DNA of 64,000 bases from Sphingobacterium alkalisoli (GCF_005049105.1 NZ_SUKA01000011.1:62001-126000), one strand, 5' to 3'. Positions 43,704 through 53,817 are shown, numbered from the stretch's first letter. Numbers and translations are program-made. The notes: generated by a model not told the origin, from the letters alone.

Positions 43704-44705
43704 CTAAATATGCATACGAGCTAGCGGCGTAATATCCTGCCCTACAAAATCCTGCCTAAGATATTTCTGATAGCCTGCAATAGCAATCATAGCAGCATTA
43801 TCCGTACAGTATTCAAACTTCGGAATAAAGACACGCCATTTATATTCCTCCCCCATTTCAACAAGCGCATTTCGTAATCCCGAATTGGCCGATACCCCTC
43901 CAGCAATTGCAACTTCTTTCACACCGGTTTGTTTAGCAGCCTTCTTCAACTTATTTAAAAGAATGGAAACAATGCGACTCTGTACAGACGCGCATATATC
44001 GTTTAAATGCCTCTCCAAAAACTGAGGATCCTCTTTAATTTTAGCCTGTACAAGATACAATATCGCCGTCTTTAAGCCCGAAAAGCTAAAATTTAGATCG
44101 GCAATTTGAGGTTCAGGCAAAGAAAAGGCATTAGGATCACCCAATTGAGCATACTTATCAATCAACGGCCCTCCGGGATAAGGTAGTGTCAAGATCTTAG
44201 CTGTTTTATCAAAAGCTTCGCCAGCAGCATCATCCAAAGTTTGTCCTAATAATTCCATCTCAAAATAGCCATTGACCAACACAATTTGAGTATGCCCTCC
44301 AGAGACTGTAAGGCATAAAAAAGGAAAATTTGGTTTCGGATCGTCAATAAAATGCGCCAAAATATGAGCTTGCATGTGGTTTACCTCTATCAAAGGAATC
44401 TCACGAGCTAACGCAAATGATTTTGCGAAAGATGTACCTACTAAAAGCGATCCCAACAAACCCGGCCCTCGGGTAAACGCTACCGCATCTATATCATTTT
44501 TTGTAATTTTGGCCTGTTGGATAGCTTGGTCGACCGTTGGAATAATATTTTGTTGATGTGCACGAGAAGCCAATTCAGGCACAACACCACCATATTTTGA
44601 GTGAATTGCTTGACCAGCAATAATATTTGACTTAATTTCACCGTCTATACATATAGAGGCTGAAGTTTCGTCGCATGAAGATTCTATTCCGAGAATGATA
44701 GCCAT
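43704..44705 (-). CDS. tsaD: tRNA N6-adenosine threonylcarbamoyltransferase
   Basis: 333 residues. Transfers threonylcarbamoyl to A37 of ANN-decoding tRNAs, working with TsaB and TsaE. Starts with the ASKHA motif ILGIESSCDETSASI. The metal-binding HMQAH (His110, His114) is in EVNHMQAHILAHF, and GGVSANSGLR with CTDNAAMIA lies near the C-terminus. Divergent from tamB; TATTTTTG at 44738-44731 (minus strand) may be its -7 box. Confidence 0.97.
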   Translation of the reverse strand: MAIILGIESSCDETSASICIDGEIKSNIIAGQAIHSKYGGVVPELASRAHQQNIIPTVDQAIQQAKITKNDIDAVAFTRGPGLLGSLLVGTSFAKSFALAREIPLIEVNHMQAHILAHFIDDPKPNFPFLCLTVSGGHTQIVLVNGYFEMELLGQTLDDAAGEAFDKTAKILTLPYPGGPLIDKYAQLGDPNAFSLPEPQIADLNFSFSGLKTAILYLVQAKIKEDPQFLERHLNDICASVQSRIVSILLNKLKKAAKQTGVKEVAIAGGVSANSGLRNALVEMGEEYKWRVFIPKFEYCTDNAAMIAIAGYQKYLRQDFVGQDITPLARMHI

Positions 44706-44797
44706 TTGAGGACAAAAAAAAATTAGATTACAAAAATATCAAAAAAATACTTAAAATAACGCTGATTACACTTACTAGTATATTTCTACTGGTAATT

Positions 44798-47700
44798 TTG
44801 GCGTTATTTTCACTTCAGTTTTCTGCTGTACAAACCTACGTTTCTAAAAAAGTAGCGGCTTATTTGTCGGAGCAGCTGGATAGCAAAATTCGTTTACAAC
44901 GTGTTTATTTCAAACCTTTCAGCGCGATACAATTACAGGAATTCGAGTTACTAGACAATAAAGGCAATCAAATTATTTATGTCGAAAGCTTAGATGCGTA
45001 CTTGGTTCTTCGCGAATTCTTTAACAAGAAGATTAGAATTGAAGAGATAAAGCTAAAAAATGCCTACGTCGATTTTCAAATTTATGAAGACAGTACCAAC
45101 TTCAGTAAAGTCATCACCTATTTTTCTCCAAAAAATAAACAATTAAAGACTTCTTCAAAAAAGAAACTCGCATTGTCTCTAGACAAAGTCGTACTCGAAA
45201 ATAATCATATCAGATTGGTTAATCATCGTTTTAAGCACCACAATCGAGGTGTAGATTTTTCAGATTTGGATATTACGCACCTTTCAGGCGTATTCGATAA
45301 TATCAAATTCGACTCTTTACGTATAGCTTCCACTATTTCCAATCTAACGTTTAAAGAAAAATCTGGATTACACCTCCAAGAGCTAAGCACTGATGCCAGT
45401 TATTCGGACAAAAAAATGGAATTTAAGGAATTTTATCTGGTAACCAACAATTCTGAACTACGGGACTATTTACTTTTTGAATACGAAAGCATAAACGATT
45501 TTCAAGATTTCATCAATAAAGTTCATGTGACTAGCCGATTAACGAACTCCAATGTAGATTCTCGCGATATCGAATTTTTTGCACCGTCCATGAAGAATAT
45601 AATCTTTCAAACGGATATCACAAAGGCTACCCTATCGGGAACCGTCGCACATATTCGAGCAGAAGAAGTACAATTAAAGACATCGAAAAACACAGAGCTG
45701 ATTGGTAACTTTACGGTCAACGGGCTGCCCTATATCGAGCATACACTATTTGATTTTGATTTAGATAAATTACATACACATCCCAACGATATTGAGTATT
45801 TGGTTCCTCTTCTAGCAAACAGCAAGACATTCAAACTGCCCGAACAAGTACACCGTTTTAATACCGTAGTTTTTCAAGGCAAATTTCATGGACGTTATAA
45901 TGATTTTTTGGTTAATGGAATGTTCCAAACTGCTTTAGGAGAGCTGAAGACCACGAGTAAGATCAGCATAAAAAATAGACTCAGTTATAGCGGCCATATC
46001 CAATCCAAAAACTTTCAAATAGGAAAATTGATTAATACAGAGATCATCGAGAACACCGGACTAGATCTCAGTTACGAGGGATCAGGATTACTACTAAATG
46101 ATTTGGTATTAGCGATTGACGGAAATATCCAGAACACCACTATTAAAAACTACAATTATGATTTAATAGTCCTCCGCGGTAATATCAAGGATAAAATTTT
46201 GCAAGTAGAAGGGAATATAGAAGATGAAAACCTACAGTTAGTTTATGCAAGTGATATTGACCTAAATTCCCAAAATCCTACTTACCAGTTAGATGGAAAA
46301 ATTAATTTCGCTGCATTAAACAAATTAAATTGGGTCACTAAAGATAGCATCATTATACATCATGCTAATCTGAAAACAAATTTATCAGGAAATGCGTTAA
46401 ATAATCTTATTGGTGGTCTAAATGCGGATAGTATTCAAATGACGACGACCCGAGGATATTTCAACATCAATGAATTACATTTCAGTGCAGAAGGCGATCA
46501 ACAGGATCGGTTGCTGACCTTAAATTCGGACGTCGTAGACGCTAAAATGCAAGGCAACATTGATCTCAATACAATTGGAGCCTATTTCAGATCATTAGCC
46601 ATGCGATATGCTCCAGCTATAGGTATCGAAGTTAAACCCTTCAATCCACAAAATTTCGATTTAGACTTGAATATTAAATCTTTTGAACCCGTAGCCGCCT
46701 TGTTAGACCCTTCGCTCACCTTAGATGATGGAGCCCATTTGAATGCATCATTCTCTACCACGAATTATACGGCCAAATTCACCGGCTTTAGCCCTTCTTT
46801 AACTTATAAGGGCATAAAAGTAACGAATTTAGCAATTGCCGAAAATGCGGATGAGAGTGCTTTTTCATTAAACGTGACCGCCGACAAATTGAATTTTTCA
46901 GATAGTGCTTACATCAACCACATCGCAATCAAAAATGTATTAACCAATGACAGCTTACATTTTAACATCGAGATGTCGGAAAAGAAAGCGACAAACTACC
47001 TCAACCTAAATGGCAATATACATTTCGCTCACAACAAACCTGCGTATATCAAATTTAGCCCCTCCACTATTCTAATTAATAGAGAGAACTGGCTTTTAAA
47101 TAATGATGCACAACTTCACGTTTCAAAAGGAAAAATCTATATTAACAATCTATTATTAAGTCAAGCAAGACAACGCGTGCGGTTGGACGGCATTGTCTCA
47201 GATGAAAATGACAAGCTGAATATGTTGTTCGATAATTTCAGTTTAACATCTTTGAACGGCTTAACTAATCCCTTAGGTGTACAATTACGGGGTTTTATGA
47301 ATGGGAAAATGGAATTAAATTCTATTTTAAAACAACCTTTTGTCGCCGCGAATATACAGACGACACCTATTATCTATAATGATATTCCTATTGGACAACT
47401 GAATTTGATTGCCGACTTTGACCCCGAAAGTGGTTTAGCAAACGTCGATCTGAAATTATTGGATTCTCAAAATCGAGGCGTAAGTGTAGAGGGCGACTAT
47501 AATCTATCGAATGATGATGAGCCTTTAAACCTTAAGGGAAATTTAAATGAGACAGATTTGATTATTTTTCAGCCCTTTTTAAAGAATCTTGTATCAAATT
47601 TAGAAGGTAAAGCAAACGCGGATGTAAGTATCGTCGGTACGTTCAGAAATCCTAAAATAAGCGGCATCGGACGTTTCAAAAATGCAGAAGTTACTGTAAA

Positions 47701-49111
47701 TTACCTTAAGACGCATTACCGGATAGAAAATCAACCTGTATTGATACAAAATAATGCGGTTATGCTTCAAAATCTAAAACTCTTTGATGATAGAGGAAGT
47801 ACAGCAACAGCTAATGGAATTATAGACTTGGCCAAACTGATTAACCCTTATATTGATGTGGATGTGACCGGGAATAATTTTATGATTTTGAATACGAACT
47901 ATAAAGACAACAACTTGTATTATGGAACAGCCTATGCCAGCGGAAAATTTCGATTTAAAGGTTTTACTTCATCAATAGATATCGATATCGATGCCAAATC
48001 TGAAGCTAATACAGTACTTACTATTCCTTTTAATAGTGCGATGACTATTGCGGAAAGTGACTTTATATATTTCGTCGGCCCCGATACCACTGAAAATAAT
48101 AAAAAAGGAAACAAAAATTTATTTACAGGTCTGACGATGAATATGGACTTGGAACTTACTCCCGAAGCAGAACTTAACCTACAAACAGAACCTGGTTCAT
48201 TAAAAGGGAGTGGCGCAGGCGAAGTGACCTTACGGATTTCTAGTCTGGGAGATTTTGAGATGTTTGGGGATTATGTAATCAATTCGGGAAAATTTCATTT
48301 TACGGCCCAAGATTTCATTAATAAATACTTTGATATTAAAGAAGGTGGAACTGTTCGCTGGACGGGAACCCCTCGAGAGGCTGTCATTAATTTAAACGCG
48401 ATATACCAACAACGTACCGCTGTTGGTCCTTTGTATAATGCCGCGGGGCGTTCGGGTGAAGATGAGCGCGTGCTTGCACAAGCAGACATGATTATCAAAG
48501 GGACATTACAGCAACCTGATATCACTTTTGATTTGAATTTCCCCCAAAATCCGTACATTAAGGATCAATTGCAAAGTTATTTGAGTGATGTGAATAACAT
48601 CAATCAGCAGGCCCTGAGTTTGATAGTGCGCCGGAGCTTTACACCGAGCTCGACCAATGATGTTGGCCGGGAAGTAAATAACACGTTATTATCAGCAGGA
48701 ACTGAGATTGCTTTCAATCAACTTAATAACATTATTTCCCAGTCTTTAAACGTTAATTTTTTCGATCTTAACATTCGCTCATTAAACGACGCTTCTGCTT
48801 CAGTGCGTCTACTAAATGATCGACTTGTTTTGACTGGAGGGATTACGGACCGCCGCAACTATCAAGCCACAGACCTTACTTTTTTCAGTGAAGGGTTTGC
48901 TACAGATGCTGAGCTTACATACCGTTTGCGTAAAGACGGAAACCTTATGCTTAGAGCATACAACCGCCCGTATACCCGCAATTTCTTGATCCGGGCAAAT
49001 GATGCCGAATACATCAGTGCATTAGGCTTGGTGTACAGACAAGAATTTAATTCCATTCAAGAATTTTGGCGTAAACTTTGGTATTGGGGCGACAAAAAAG
49101 ATAATCCATAA
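44798..49111 (+). CDS. tamB: TamB-like inner-membrane translocation/assembly protein (5' end uncertain)
   Basis: Very large, at least 1437 residues, mostly repeated beta-strands of the AsmA/TamB (bridge-like) type. The C-terminal DUF490 region runs from about residue 980 (GSGAGEVTLRISSLGDFEMFG, split as GSGAGEVTLRI then LGDFEMFGDYVINSGKFHF), ending in an aromatic-rich stretch. It spans the periplasm and moves lipids or helps outer-membrane proteins. Start problem: the only start-type codon is TTG at 44798, in the middle of a hydrophobic helix. The in-frame codons upstream from 44720 encode a basic stretch (LDYKNIKKILK) and the first half of that helix, but no ATG/GTG/TTG. A TTG at 44706 lies one frame away across a run of nine A. 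Confidence 0.85.
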   Translation: MALFSLQFSAVQTYVSKKVAAYLSEQLDSKIRLQRVYFKPFSAIQLQEFELLDNKGNQIIYVESLDAYLVLREFFNKKIRIEEIKLKNAYVDFQIYEDSTNFSKVITYFSPKNKQLKTSSKKKLALSLDKVVLENNHIRLVNHRFKHHNRGVDFSDLDITHLSGVFDNIKFDSLRIASTISNLTFKEKSGLHLQELSTDASYSDKKMEFKEFYLVTNNSELRDYLLFEYESINDFQDFINKVHVTSRLTNSNVDSRDIEFFAPSMKNIIFQTDITKATLSGTVAHIRAEEVQLKTSKNTELIGNFTVNGLPYIEHTLFDFDLDKLHTHPNDIEYLVPLLANSKTFKLPEQVHRFNTVVFQGKFHGRYNDFLVNGMFQTALGELKTTSKISIKNRLSYSGHIQSKNFQIGKLINTEIIENTGLDLSYEGSGLLLNDLVLAIDGNIQNTTIKNYNYDLIVLRGNIKDKILQVEGNIEDENLQLVYASDIDLNSQNPTYQLDGKINFAALNKLNWVTKDSIIIHHANLKTNLSGNALNNLIGGLNADSIQMTTTRGYFNINELHFSAEGDQQDRLLTLNSDVVDAKMQGNIDLNTIGAYFRSLAMRYAPAIGIEVKPFNPQNFDLDLNIKSFEPVAALLDPSLTLDDGAHLNASFSTTNYTAKFTGFSPSLTYKGIKVTNLAIAENADESAFSLNVTADKLNFSDSAYINHIAIKNVLTNDSLHFNIEMSEKKATNYLNLNGNIHFAHNKPAYIKFSPSTILINRENWLLNNDAQLHVSKGKIYINNLLLSQARQRVRLDGIVSDENDKLNMLFDNFSLTSLNGLTNPLGVQLRGFMNGKMELNSILKQPFVAANIQTTPIIYNDIPIGQLNLIADFDPESGLANVDLKLLDSQNRGVSVEGDYNLSNDDEPLNLKGNLNETDLIIFQPFLKNLVSNLEGKANADVSIVGTFRNPKISGIGRFKNAEVTVNYLKTHYRIENQPVLIQNNAVMLQNLKLFDDRGSTATANGIIDLAKLINPYIDVDVTGNNFMILNTNYKDNNLYYGTAYASGKFRFKGFTSSIDIDIDAKSEANTVLTIPFNSAMTIAESDFIYFVGPDTTENNKKGNKNLFTGLTMNMDLELTPEAELNLQTEPGSLKGSGAGEVTLRISSLGDFEMFGDYVINSGKFHFTAQDFINKYFDIKEGGTVRWTGTPREAVINLNAIYQQRTAVGPLYNAAGRSGEDERVLAQADMIIKGTLQQPDITFDLNFPQNPYIKDQLQSYLSDVNNINQQALSLIVRRSFTPSSTNDVGREVNNTLLSAGTEIAFNQLNNIISQSLNVNFFDLNIRSLNDASASVRLLNDRLVLTGGITDRRNYQATDLTFFSEGFATDAELTYRLRKDGNLMLRAYNRPYTRNFLIRANDAEYISALGLVYRQEFNSIQEFWRKLWYWGDKKDNP

Positions 49112-49142
49112 CCTCTATTTTTGATCAGCTTTGCTAGACCAT

Positions 49143-49430
49143 CTAATCCCTTAAAAGATAAAACAAGTACTCCCATTCTTCTGCAAGTGTTCCTTTAAAC
49201 TCAGGTTGACCCGCTTTTTTATACCAATAGCGTGCATTCCATAAGTCTCCTTCTACGCGGTGTAAATAAGCGTGCACATGTGCTGAAGTCGGATCCTCTA
49301 AATGGTCAATTAGATCATGAGCTAATCTCCAATCTCCTTTGGCATCATACCAAAGCGCTTTAATATGCACGGAACTATTTTCAGGTGGGGACGAATATAT
49401 AAGTGTTTCCTTGAGTTCTTTTAAAGTCAT
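49143..49430 (-). CDS. conserved-looking hypothetical protein, 95 residues
   Basis: A soluble small protein, rich in Trp and Tyr: IKALWYDAKGDWRLAHDLI and VEGDLWNARYWYKKAGQP. The helical pairs with ALWYDAKGDW-AHDLI and EGDLWNARYWYKKA resemble two degenerate TPR/Sel1-type units. I do not know a function. It lies after tex on the same strand, separated by a terminator hairpin, so it is probably transcribed alone. Confidence 0.7.
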   Translation of the reverse strand: MTLKELKETLIYSSPPENSSVHIKALWYDAKGDWRLAHDLIDHLEDPTSAHVHAYLHRVEGDLWNARYWYKKAGQPEFKGTLAEEWEYLFYLLRD

Positions 49431-49440
49431 AAAATAAAGA

Positions 49441-49480
49441 TAGCAAAAAAGGCCGATTTTTAAACCGACCTTTTTTGCTA
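49441..49480 (-). terminator. rho-independent terminator overlapping the tex stop codon
   Basis: On the minus strand TAGCAAAAAAGG (49480-49469) pairs with CCTTTTTTGCTA (49452-49441), with partial inner pairing of CGG and CCG. The first three bases of the stem are the tex stop TAG. Confidence 0.75.
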
Positions 49481-51709
49481 TTTAAACTTACTAGCAAGGG
49501 CTGCTAGCTTTGCTCCCATATCTGTACCTTGGGTTTTATCTGAAATTGGAGAAAGGTTTTGATTCCTTTTTTGAGGCAAAACCTTTTCAGCTGTCTTCAT
49601 GGAAAGACCTATACGACTACGTTTCGCATCCACTTCGGTAACGGTGACCATAACATGCTGTTGTACCTTGACTATTTCATGCGGATCAGAGACGAAGCGA
49701 TTGGACAATTGGCTTAGATGTACCAAACCATCTTGATGAACACCGATATCGACAAAAGCGCCAAAATTGGTAATATTAGTAACAATACCGGGCAGCTTCA
49801 TACCTGTACGTAAGTCGGCAATACTGTTCACACCGTCTGTAAAAGAAAATGCTTCAAATTGCTCTCGGGGATCTAATCCTGGCTTGGCCAGCTCCATTAA
49901 TATATCATTTAACGTGGGCAGTCCTACTTCATCTGTTATGTAAGGTTTCAGATTAATCTGCTTTCTCATTTTCTCATTTCTAATCAAATCGCTTACTTCA
50001 ACATCTAAGTCTTTCGCCATCTGCTCTACTAGTGCATATCGTTCTGGATGAACCGCAGACCCGTCGAGCGGATGGCTGGCATTCCGTATCCGTAAAAATC
50101 CAGCAGCCTGTTCGAAAGCTTTATCACCTAATCGAGGAACCTTCTTCAGATCCCTTCGTGAACTAAATGGGCCATTTTCCTTACGATAGTTAACAATTTG
50201 TTGTGCCAAAGAAGGACCTAGTCCAGAAACATAAGACAATATTTCTTTTGAAGCCGTATTTAATTCCACGCCGACAGCATTCACGCAAGACATGACCGTG
50301 TCATCCAAGGCAGTTTGCAATTTATTCTGATCGACGTCATGCTGATACTGTCCTACTCCAATAGATTTGGGGTCTATTTTCACCAATTCGGCCAACGGAT
50401 CCATCAACCTACGGCCTATGGAAACGGCCCCACGAACTGTAATGTCATAATCCGGGAATTCTTCACGTGCGGTCTCCGAGGCAGAATAGATTGAAGCTCC
50501 CGATTCATTGACCATCACTAGCATTACATTTTGCAATCCCAGTTTGCGAATAAAATCTTCCGTTTCACGTCCTGCAGTTCCATTACCAACAGCTATAGCT
50601 TCTATATCATATTTAGAAATTAGGTGTTTAACTGTCTTCTCTGCTTCCATCAACCCTCCTGAACCTGTATGCGGAAATATGGTCGTATTTTCTAATAGGT
50701 TTCCTTGCGCATCCAATACAACAGTCTTACATCCTGTACGAAATCCAGGATCGATAGCCAACAACCGTCTTTGTCCTAGAGGGGCTGCCAATAGTAGTTG
50801 TCTTACATTATCTGTAAAAACCTTTATCGCTTCCTGATCTGCTTTTTGACGGGTCAACACGCGAACTTCTGTTTCAATAGAAGGCCTTAACAAACGCTTA
50901 TACCCATCTAATATCGCTAAACGTACCTGCTTCGCCGCTTCATTATTCCCCTTGATGTAGAAATCATCAATTATTGGTAATGTTAATTCTTCCGAGACTT
51001 CAATATCGAAATATAAATATTCTTCCTTCTCACCCCGACGCATTGCCAATACACGATGTGAAGGTGCATCTTTGAGTAATTCTGACCACTCATAATAATC
51101 TTTGTACTTCAACGCAGATTCTTCTTTACCTGGTACTACACGCGAGACAAAAGTACCTTTCTCTAAAAATATCTTCCGCATACGTGCGCGTATATCCGCA
51201 TCCTCAGCAATAATTTCAGCAATAATATCCCTTGCGCCTGCTAATGCTTCTTCGGCTGAAGAAACACCTTTTTCTGCATCGACAAAGCTTATAGCATGAT
51301 CTTCTAATTCATTTGATTTTTGTTCTAAAAGAACATCGGCCAAAGGTTGTAATCCCTTCTCACGTGCTACTGAAGCTCGGGTCTTACGCTTGGGTTTATA
51401 CGGCAGATAAATATCTTCTAATTCAGACATCGTTTCTGCAGCTTCGATTTGTTTTTCGAGTTCGGACGTAAGTTTGCCTTGGTCCATTATAGATCTCAAA
51501 ACCGCATCTTTACGCTTATCCAATTCTCTTAACTGCTGAACGCGGTCACGAACCGACATGATCTGGACTTCGTCTAAACTTCCAGTAAGTTCTTTTCGAT
51601 AGCGAGAAATAAATGGTACTGTAGCTCCCTCATCTAATAACCCAATTGTGATACTTACCTGCTTGGTAGTAAGTGCCAATTCTTTCGAAATGGTAATCTC
51701 GTGTAACAT
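49478..51709 (-). CDS. tex: Tex-family RNA-binding transcription accessory protein
   Basis: 743 residues. The N-terminal Tex helical region (VPFISRYRKELTGSLDEVQI) comes first, then a YqgF/RNase H-like domain (LLAIDPGFRTGCKTVVLD). Helix-hairpin-helix motifs follow (YVSGLGPSLAQQIVNYR), then a C-terminal S1 domain (about 645-715: PGIVTNITNFGAFVDIGVHQ). A widespread nucleic-acid-binding protein that affects gene expression and stress tolerance. Its stop codon is inside the terminator stem. Confidence 0.95.
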   Translation of the reverse strand: MLHEITISKELALTTKQVSITIGLLDEGATVPFISRYRKELTGSLDEVQIMSVRDRVQQLRELDKRKDAVLRSIMDQGKLTSELEKQIEAAETMSELEDIYLPYKPKRKTRASVAREKGLQPLADVLLEQKSNELEDHAISFVDAEKGVSSAEEALAGARDIIAEIIAEDADIRARMRKIFLEKGTFVSRVVPGKEESALKYKDYYEWSELLKDAPSHRVLAMRRGEKEEYLYFDIEVSEELTLPIIDDFYIKGNNEAAKQVRLAILDGYKRLLRPSIETEVRVLTRQKADQEAIKVFTDNVRQLLLAAPLGQRRLLAIDPGFRTGCKTVVLDAQGNLLENTTIFPHTGSGGLMEAEKTVKHLISKYDIEAIAVGNGTAGRETEDFIRKLGLQNVMLVMVNESGASIYSASETAREEFPDYDITVRGAVSIGRRLMDPLAELVKIDPKSIGVGQYQHDVDQNKLQTALDDTVMSCVNAVGVELNTASKEILSYVSGLGPSLAQQIVNYRKENGPFSSRRDLKKVPRLGDKAFEQAAGFLRIRNASHPLDGSAVHPERYALVEQMAKDLDVEVSDLIRNEKMRKQINLKPYITDEVGLPTLNDILMELAKPGLDPREQFEAFSFTDGVNSIADLRTGMKLPGIVTNITNFGAFVDIGVHQDGLVHLSQLSNRFVSDPHEIVKVQQHVMVTVTEVDAKRSRIGLSMKTAEKVLPQKRNQNLSPISDKTQGTDMGAKLAALASKFK

Positions 51710-51733
51710 AAAAATTTTAGTAAATCCCTATTG

Positions 51734-51771
51734 AAAAATAAAGCCGTTGATGGTAATACATCAACAGCTTT
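51734..51771 (-). terminator. rho-independent terminator of tatA
   Basis: On the minus strand AAAGC-T-GTTGATG pairs with CATCAAC-G-GCTTT (one mismatch) around TATTAC and is followed by ATTTTTC. It lies 27 bases after the tatA stop. Confidence 0.8.
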
Positions 51772-51797
51772 AATATATAATTTAATTCGTTATTTTT

Positions 51798-52310
51798 TTA
51801 GGTGTTCTTTATCGAGTCATCTTTCGGCTTCACATTATCGACAGCATCTGTTGTGCCCTCGCTATTTTCTGCTGTATTTTGATTGGCAAAATTATCGTTA
51901 TAGCCATATTTGTAATATTCCGATTCGTCTACAGGATGCGCTCCCGGATCGTGTTGATAGGTGTTCTCTGGCTGAGTGAATTCGGGAAATTTCTTTTCGG
52001 AAACAGCCGCTTCTTGTTCATCTATTACGTCCGAATTTCCCGCTTCTTCAGAAGAAGTCGAGGTATCTTCTGTTTTCTGCGGGGCAACCTTCTTATCCTC
52101 TACCGTCACATCTAAATCCTTTTCAAAGTTATTGATCTGATCTGAAATCTCTCTTTTAATTCCTTCAGAAGCGTCTTTAAATTCCCGGATTCCTTTCCCT
52201 AAGCCCCGTGCCAATTCGGGTAATTTCTTCCCCCCAAATAATAGTAAAATAACAATTACTATTAACATCATCTCCTGCGTACCAATATTTAAAAATGCTA
52301 ACGTCGTCAT
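51798..52310 (-). CDS. tatA: Sec-independent protein translocase subunit TatA/TatB family
   Basis: 170 residues. A short periplasmic start, one membrane helix (MMLIVIVILLLF, about 14-25), the hinge FGGKKLPELARGLGKGI, then an amphipathic helix (REFKDASEGIKREI) and a long acidic, Asn/Glu-rich tail. It forms the pore or receptor of the twin-arginine pathway. Without tatC nearby I cannot separate TatA from TatB with certainty, but FGGKKLPELARGLG is the TatA form. The tail (about 100 residues) is longer than in E. coli TatA. Confidence 0.88.
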   Translation of the reverse strand: MTTLAFLNIGTQEMMLIVIVILLLFGGKKLPELARGLGKGIREFKDASEGIKREISDQINNFEKDLDVTVEDKKVAPQKTEDTSTSSEEAGNSDVIDEQEAAVSEKKFPEFTQPENTYQHDPGAHPVDESEYYKYGYNDNFANQNTAENSEGTTDAVDNVKPKDDSIKNT

Positions 52311-52334
52311 ACTTTTAATTACAATTTAACAAGG

Positions 52335-52365
52335 CTAAGGTAAGCGTATTATTTATTTTACCCAA
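52335..52365 (-). promoter_or_regulatory. tatA promoter (TTG-N20-TACCTTAG)
   Basis: On the minus strand TTG (52365-52363) and TACCTTAG (52342-52335) are 20 bases apart. The -7 box has one mismatch to TAnnTTTG. Confidence 0.55.
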
Positions 52366-52434
52366 TAGTTTACTGTAAATATTTAGACACAAAAACTTAT
52401 TAATGGCTCTCCTAGTTTGTAAGTATATCTTTTG

Positions 52435-52442
52435 TAACTTTG
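52435..52442 (+). promoter_or_regulatory. putative -7 box of the MATE gene
   Basis: TAACTTTG, a perfect TAnnTTTG match, 20 bases before the ATG and within the 11-base sequence TAACTTTGCAG that also precedes the pseudouridine synthase gene at 60827. The nearest upstream TTG is 15 bases away rather than 20. Confidence 0.45.
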
Positions 52443-52461
52443 CAGGCTAATTTTAAGGATC

Positions 52462-53817
52462 ATGTTATCAAGTTTGAAGGTAAATAAAAATTATTATCTA
52501 AGTACTATCGCGTTAGCAGGTCCTGTGGTCATATCGCAACTGGGGCACACATTGGTTCAAACTGCGGACACCATGATTGTAGGACACTTTGCAGGACGTA
52601 TTCCTTTAGCAGCTGTTTCTCTGTCCCATTCCTTTTTCATGGTTGTACTGGTAATAGGCATAGGTATTGCCTATGGCCTTACGCCTCTAATAGCACAGGA
52701 AAATGGCAAAACAAATAAAGAAGAATGCGCTAAATTACTTTCCAACAGCTTTTGGATAAACTTTTTCACAGGTATAATTCTATTCTGTTGCGTGTACTTT
52801 GGTTCTATGGTCGCCATGGATTATGCCGAACAAGATCCAAGGGTCGTAAAAGAGGCCAAGCCCTACTTGTTTTTATTGAGTTTATCCATTTGGCCTTTAA
52901 TGGTATTCAATACATTCAAACAATTTGCGGAGGGACTAGGGTTCACGAAACAAGCAATGAATATTACCATTTGGGGAAATGTGTTAAATGTGTTAGTTGC
53001 CATTATATTAGTAAAAGGGATGTTTGGTTTTGACCCGATGGGAATTCGGGGCGTAGGGTTGGCAACATTAATTGACCGCGTGTTGATGATGATAGTCATG
53101 ATGACATATGTATTGCGTGCCAAATCTTTCAAATCATATTTGATAAAATTTGACCTGTTCTTTGTACAATGGCAAAGAATTAAAAACATATTACGTATTG
53201 GTGCACCCGTAGCTATGCAATACGTATTCGAAATCGGTGCCTTCGCGGGAGCATCGGTAATTGCAGGCCAGATTGGTGCCTTAGAACAAGCATCCCATCA
53301 GGTCGCGATCACATTAGCCGCAATGACTTATATGATGGCCAGCGGTATAGCTGCAGCAGCTACAATCAAGACAGGTAACAGTTTTGGGAACAACAAATAC
53401 GATAGGTTACAGAAATTCGCACGGGTATCCTATCATCTGGTTTTAATCTTTATGGTCGTTACGGCAATAATATTCGCAGTCTTTAATCAATATCTCCCTC
53501 GTTTGATCACGACCGATACGGCCGTTATTCAGCTTTCTGCTCAGCTACTAATAATCGCGGGATTGTTTCAGTTGTTTGATGGAACACAGGTTGTGGGTCT
53601 AGGAGTTTTACGGGGTATGGGAGATGTGAATATACCAACACTATTCACATTTATCGCTTATTGGATCATTGGACTTCCAATAGGCTACTTTATGGGTGTC
53701 AATTTGAGGTGGGGGGTGCAAGGAGTATGGTATGGCTTGACATTGGGTCTGTTGACTTCTTCTTTGTTGCTGTACTTAAGATATAGGTATATCATTAAGC
53801 GGCATCTTGTTTTTTAA
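52462..53817 (+). CDS. MATE-family multidrug/Na+ antiporter
   Basis: 451 residues with twelve membrane helices in two MatE halves. The N-terminal half has GPVVISQLGHTLVQTADTMI and VGHFAGRIPLAAVSLSHS, and the second half has GAPVAMQYVFEIGAF and DGTQVVGLGVLRGMGD. It exports cationic drugs or metabolites using Na+ or H+ gradients; the substrate cannot be told. Its stop codon abuts the stop of the convergent safE-like gene (TAATTA), with no base between. Confidence 0.94.
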   Translation: MLSSLKVNKNYYLSTIALAGPVVISQLGHTLVQTADTMIVGHFAGRIPLAAVSLSHSFFMVVLVIGIGIAYGLTPLIAQENGKTNKEECAKLLSNSFWINFFTGIILFCCVYFGSMVAMDYAEQDPRVVKEAKPYLFLLSLSIWPLMVFNTFKQFAEGLGFTKQAMNITIWGNVLNVLVAIILVKGMFGFDPMGIRGVGLATLIDRVLMMIVMMTYVLRAKSFKSYLIKFDLFFVQWQRIKNILRIGAPVAMQYVFEIGAFAGASVIAGQIGALEQASHQVAITLAAMTYMMASGIAAAATIKTGNSFGNNKYDRLQKFARVSYHLVLIFMVVTAIIFAVFNQYLPRLITTDTAVIQLSAQLLIIAGLFQLFDGTQVVGLGVLRGMGDVNIPTLFTFIAYWIIGLPIGYFMGVNLRWGVQGVWYGLTLGLLTSSLLLYLRYRYIIKRHLVF

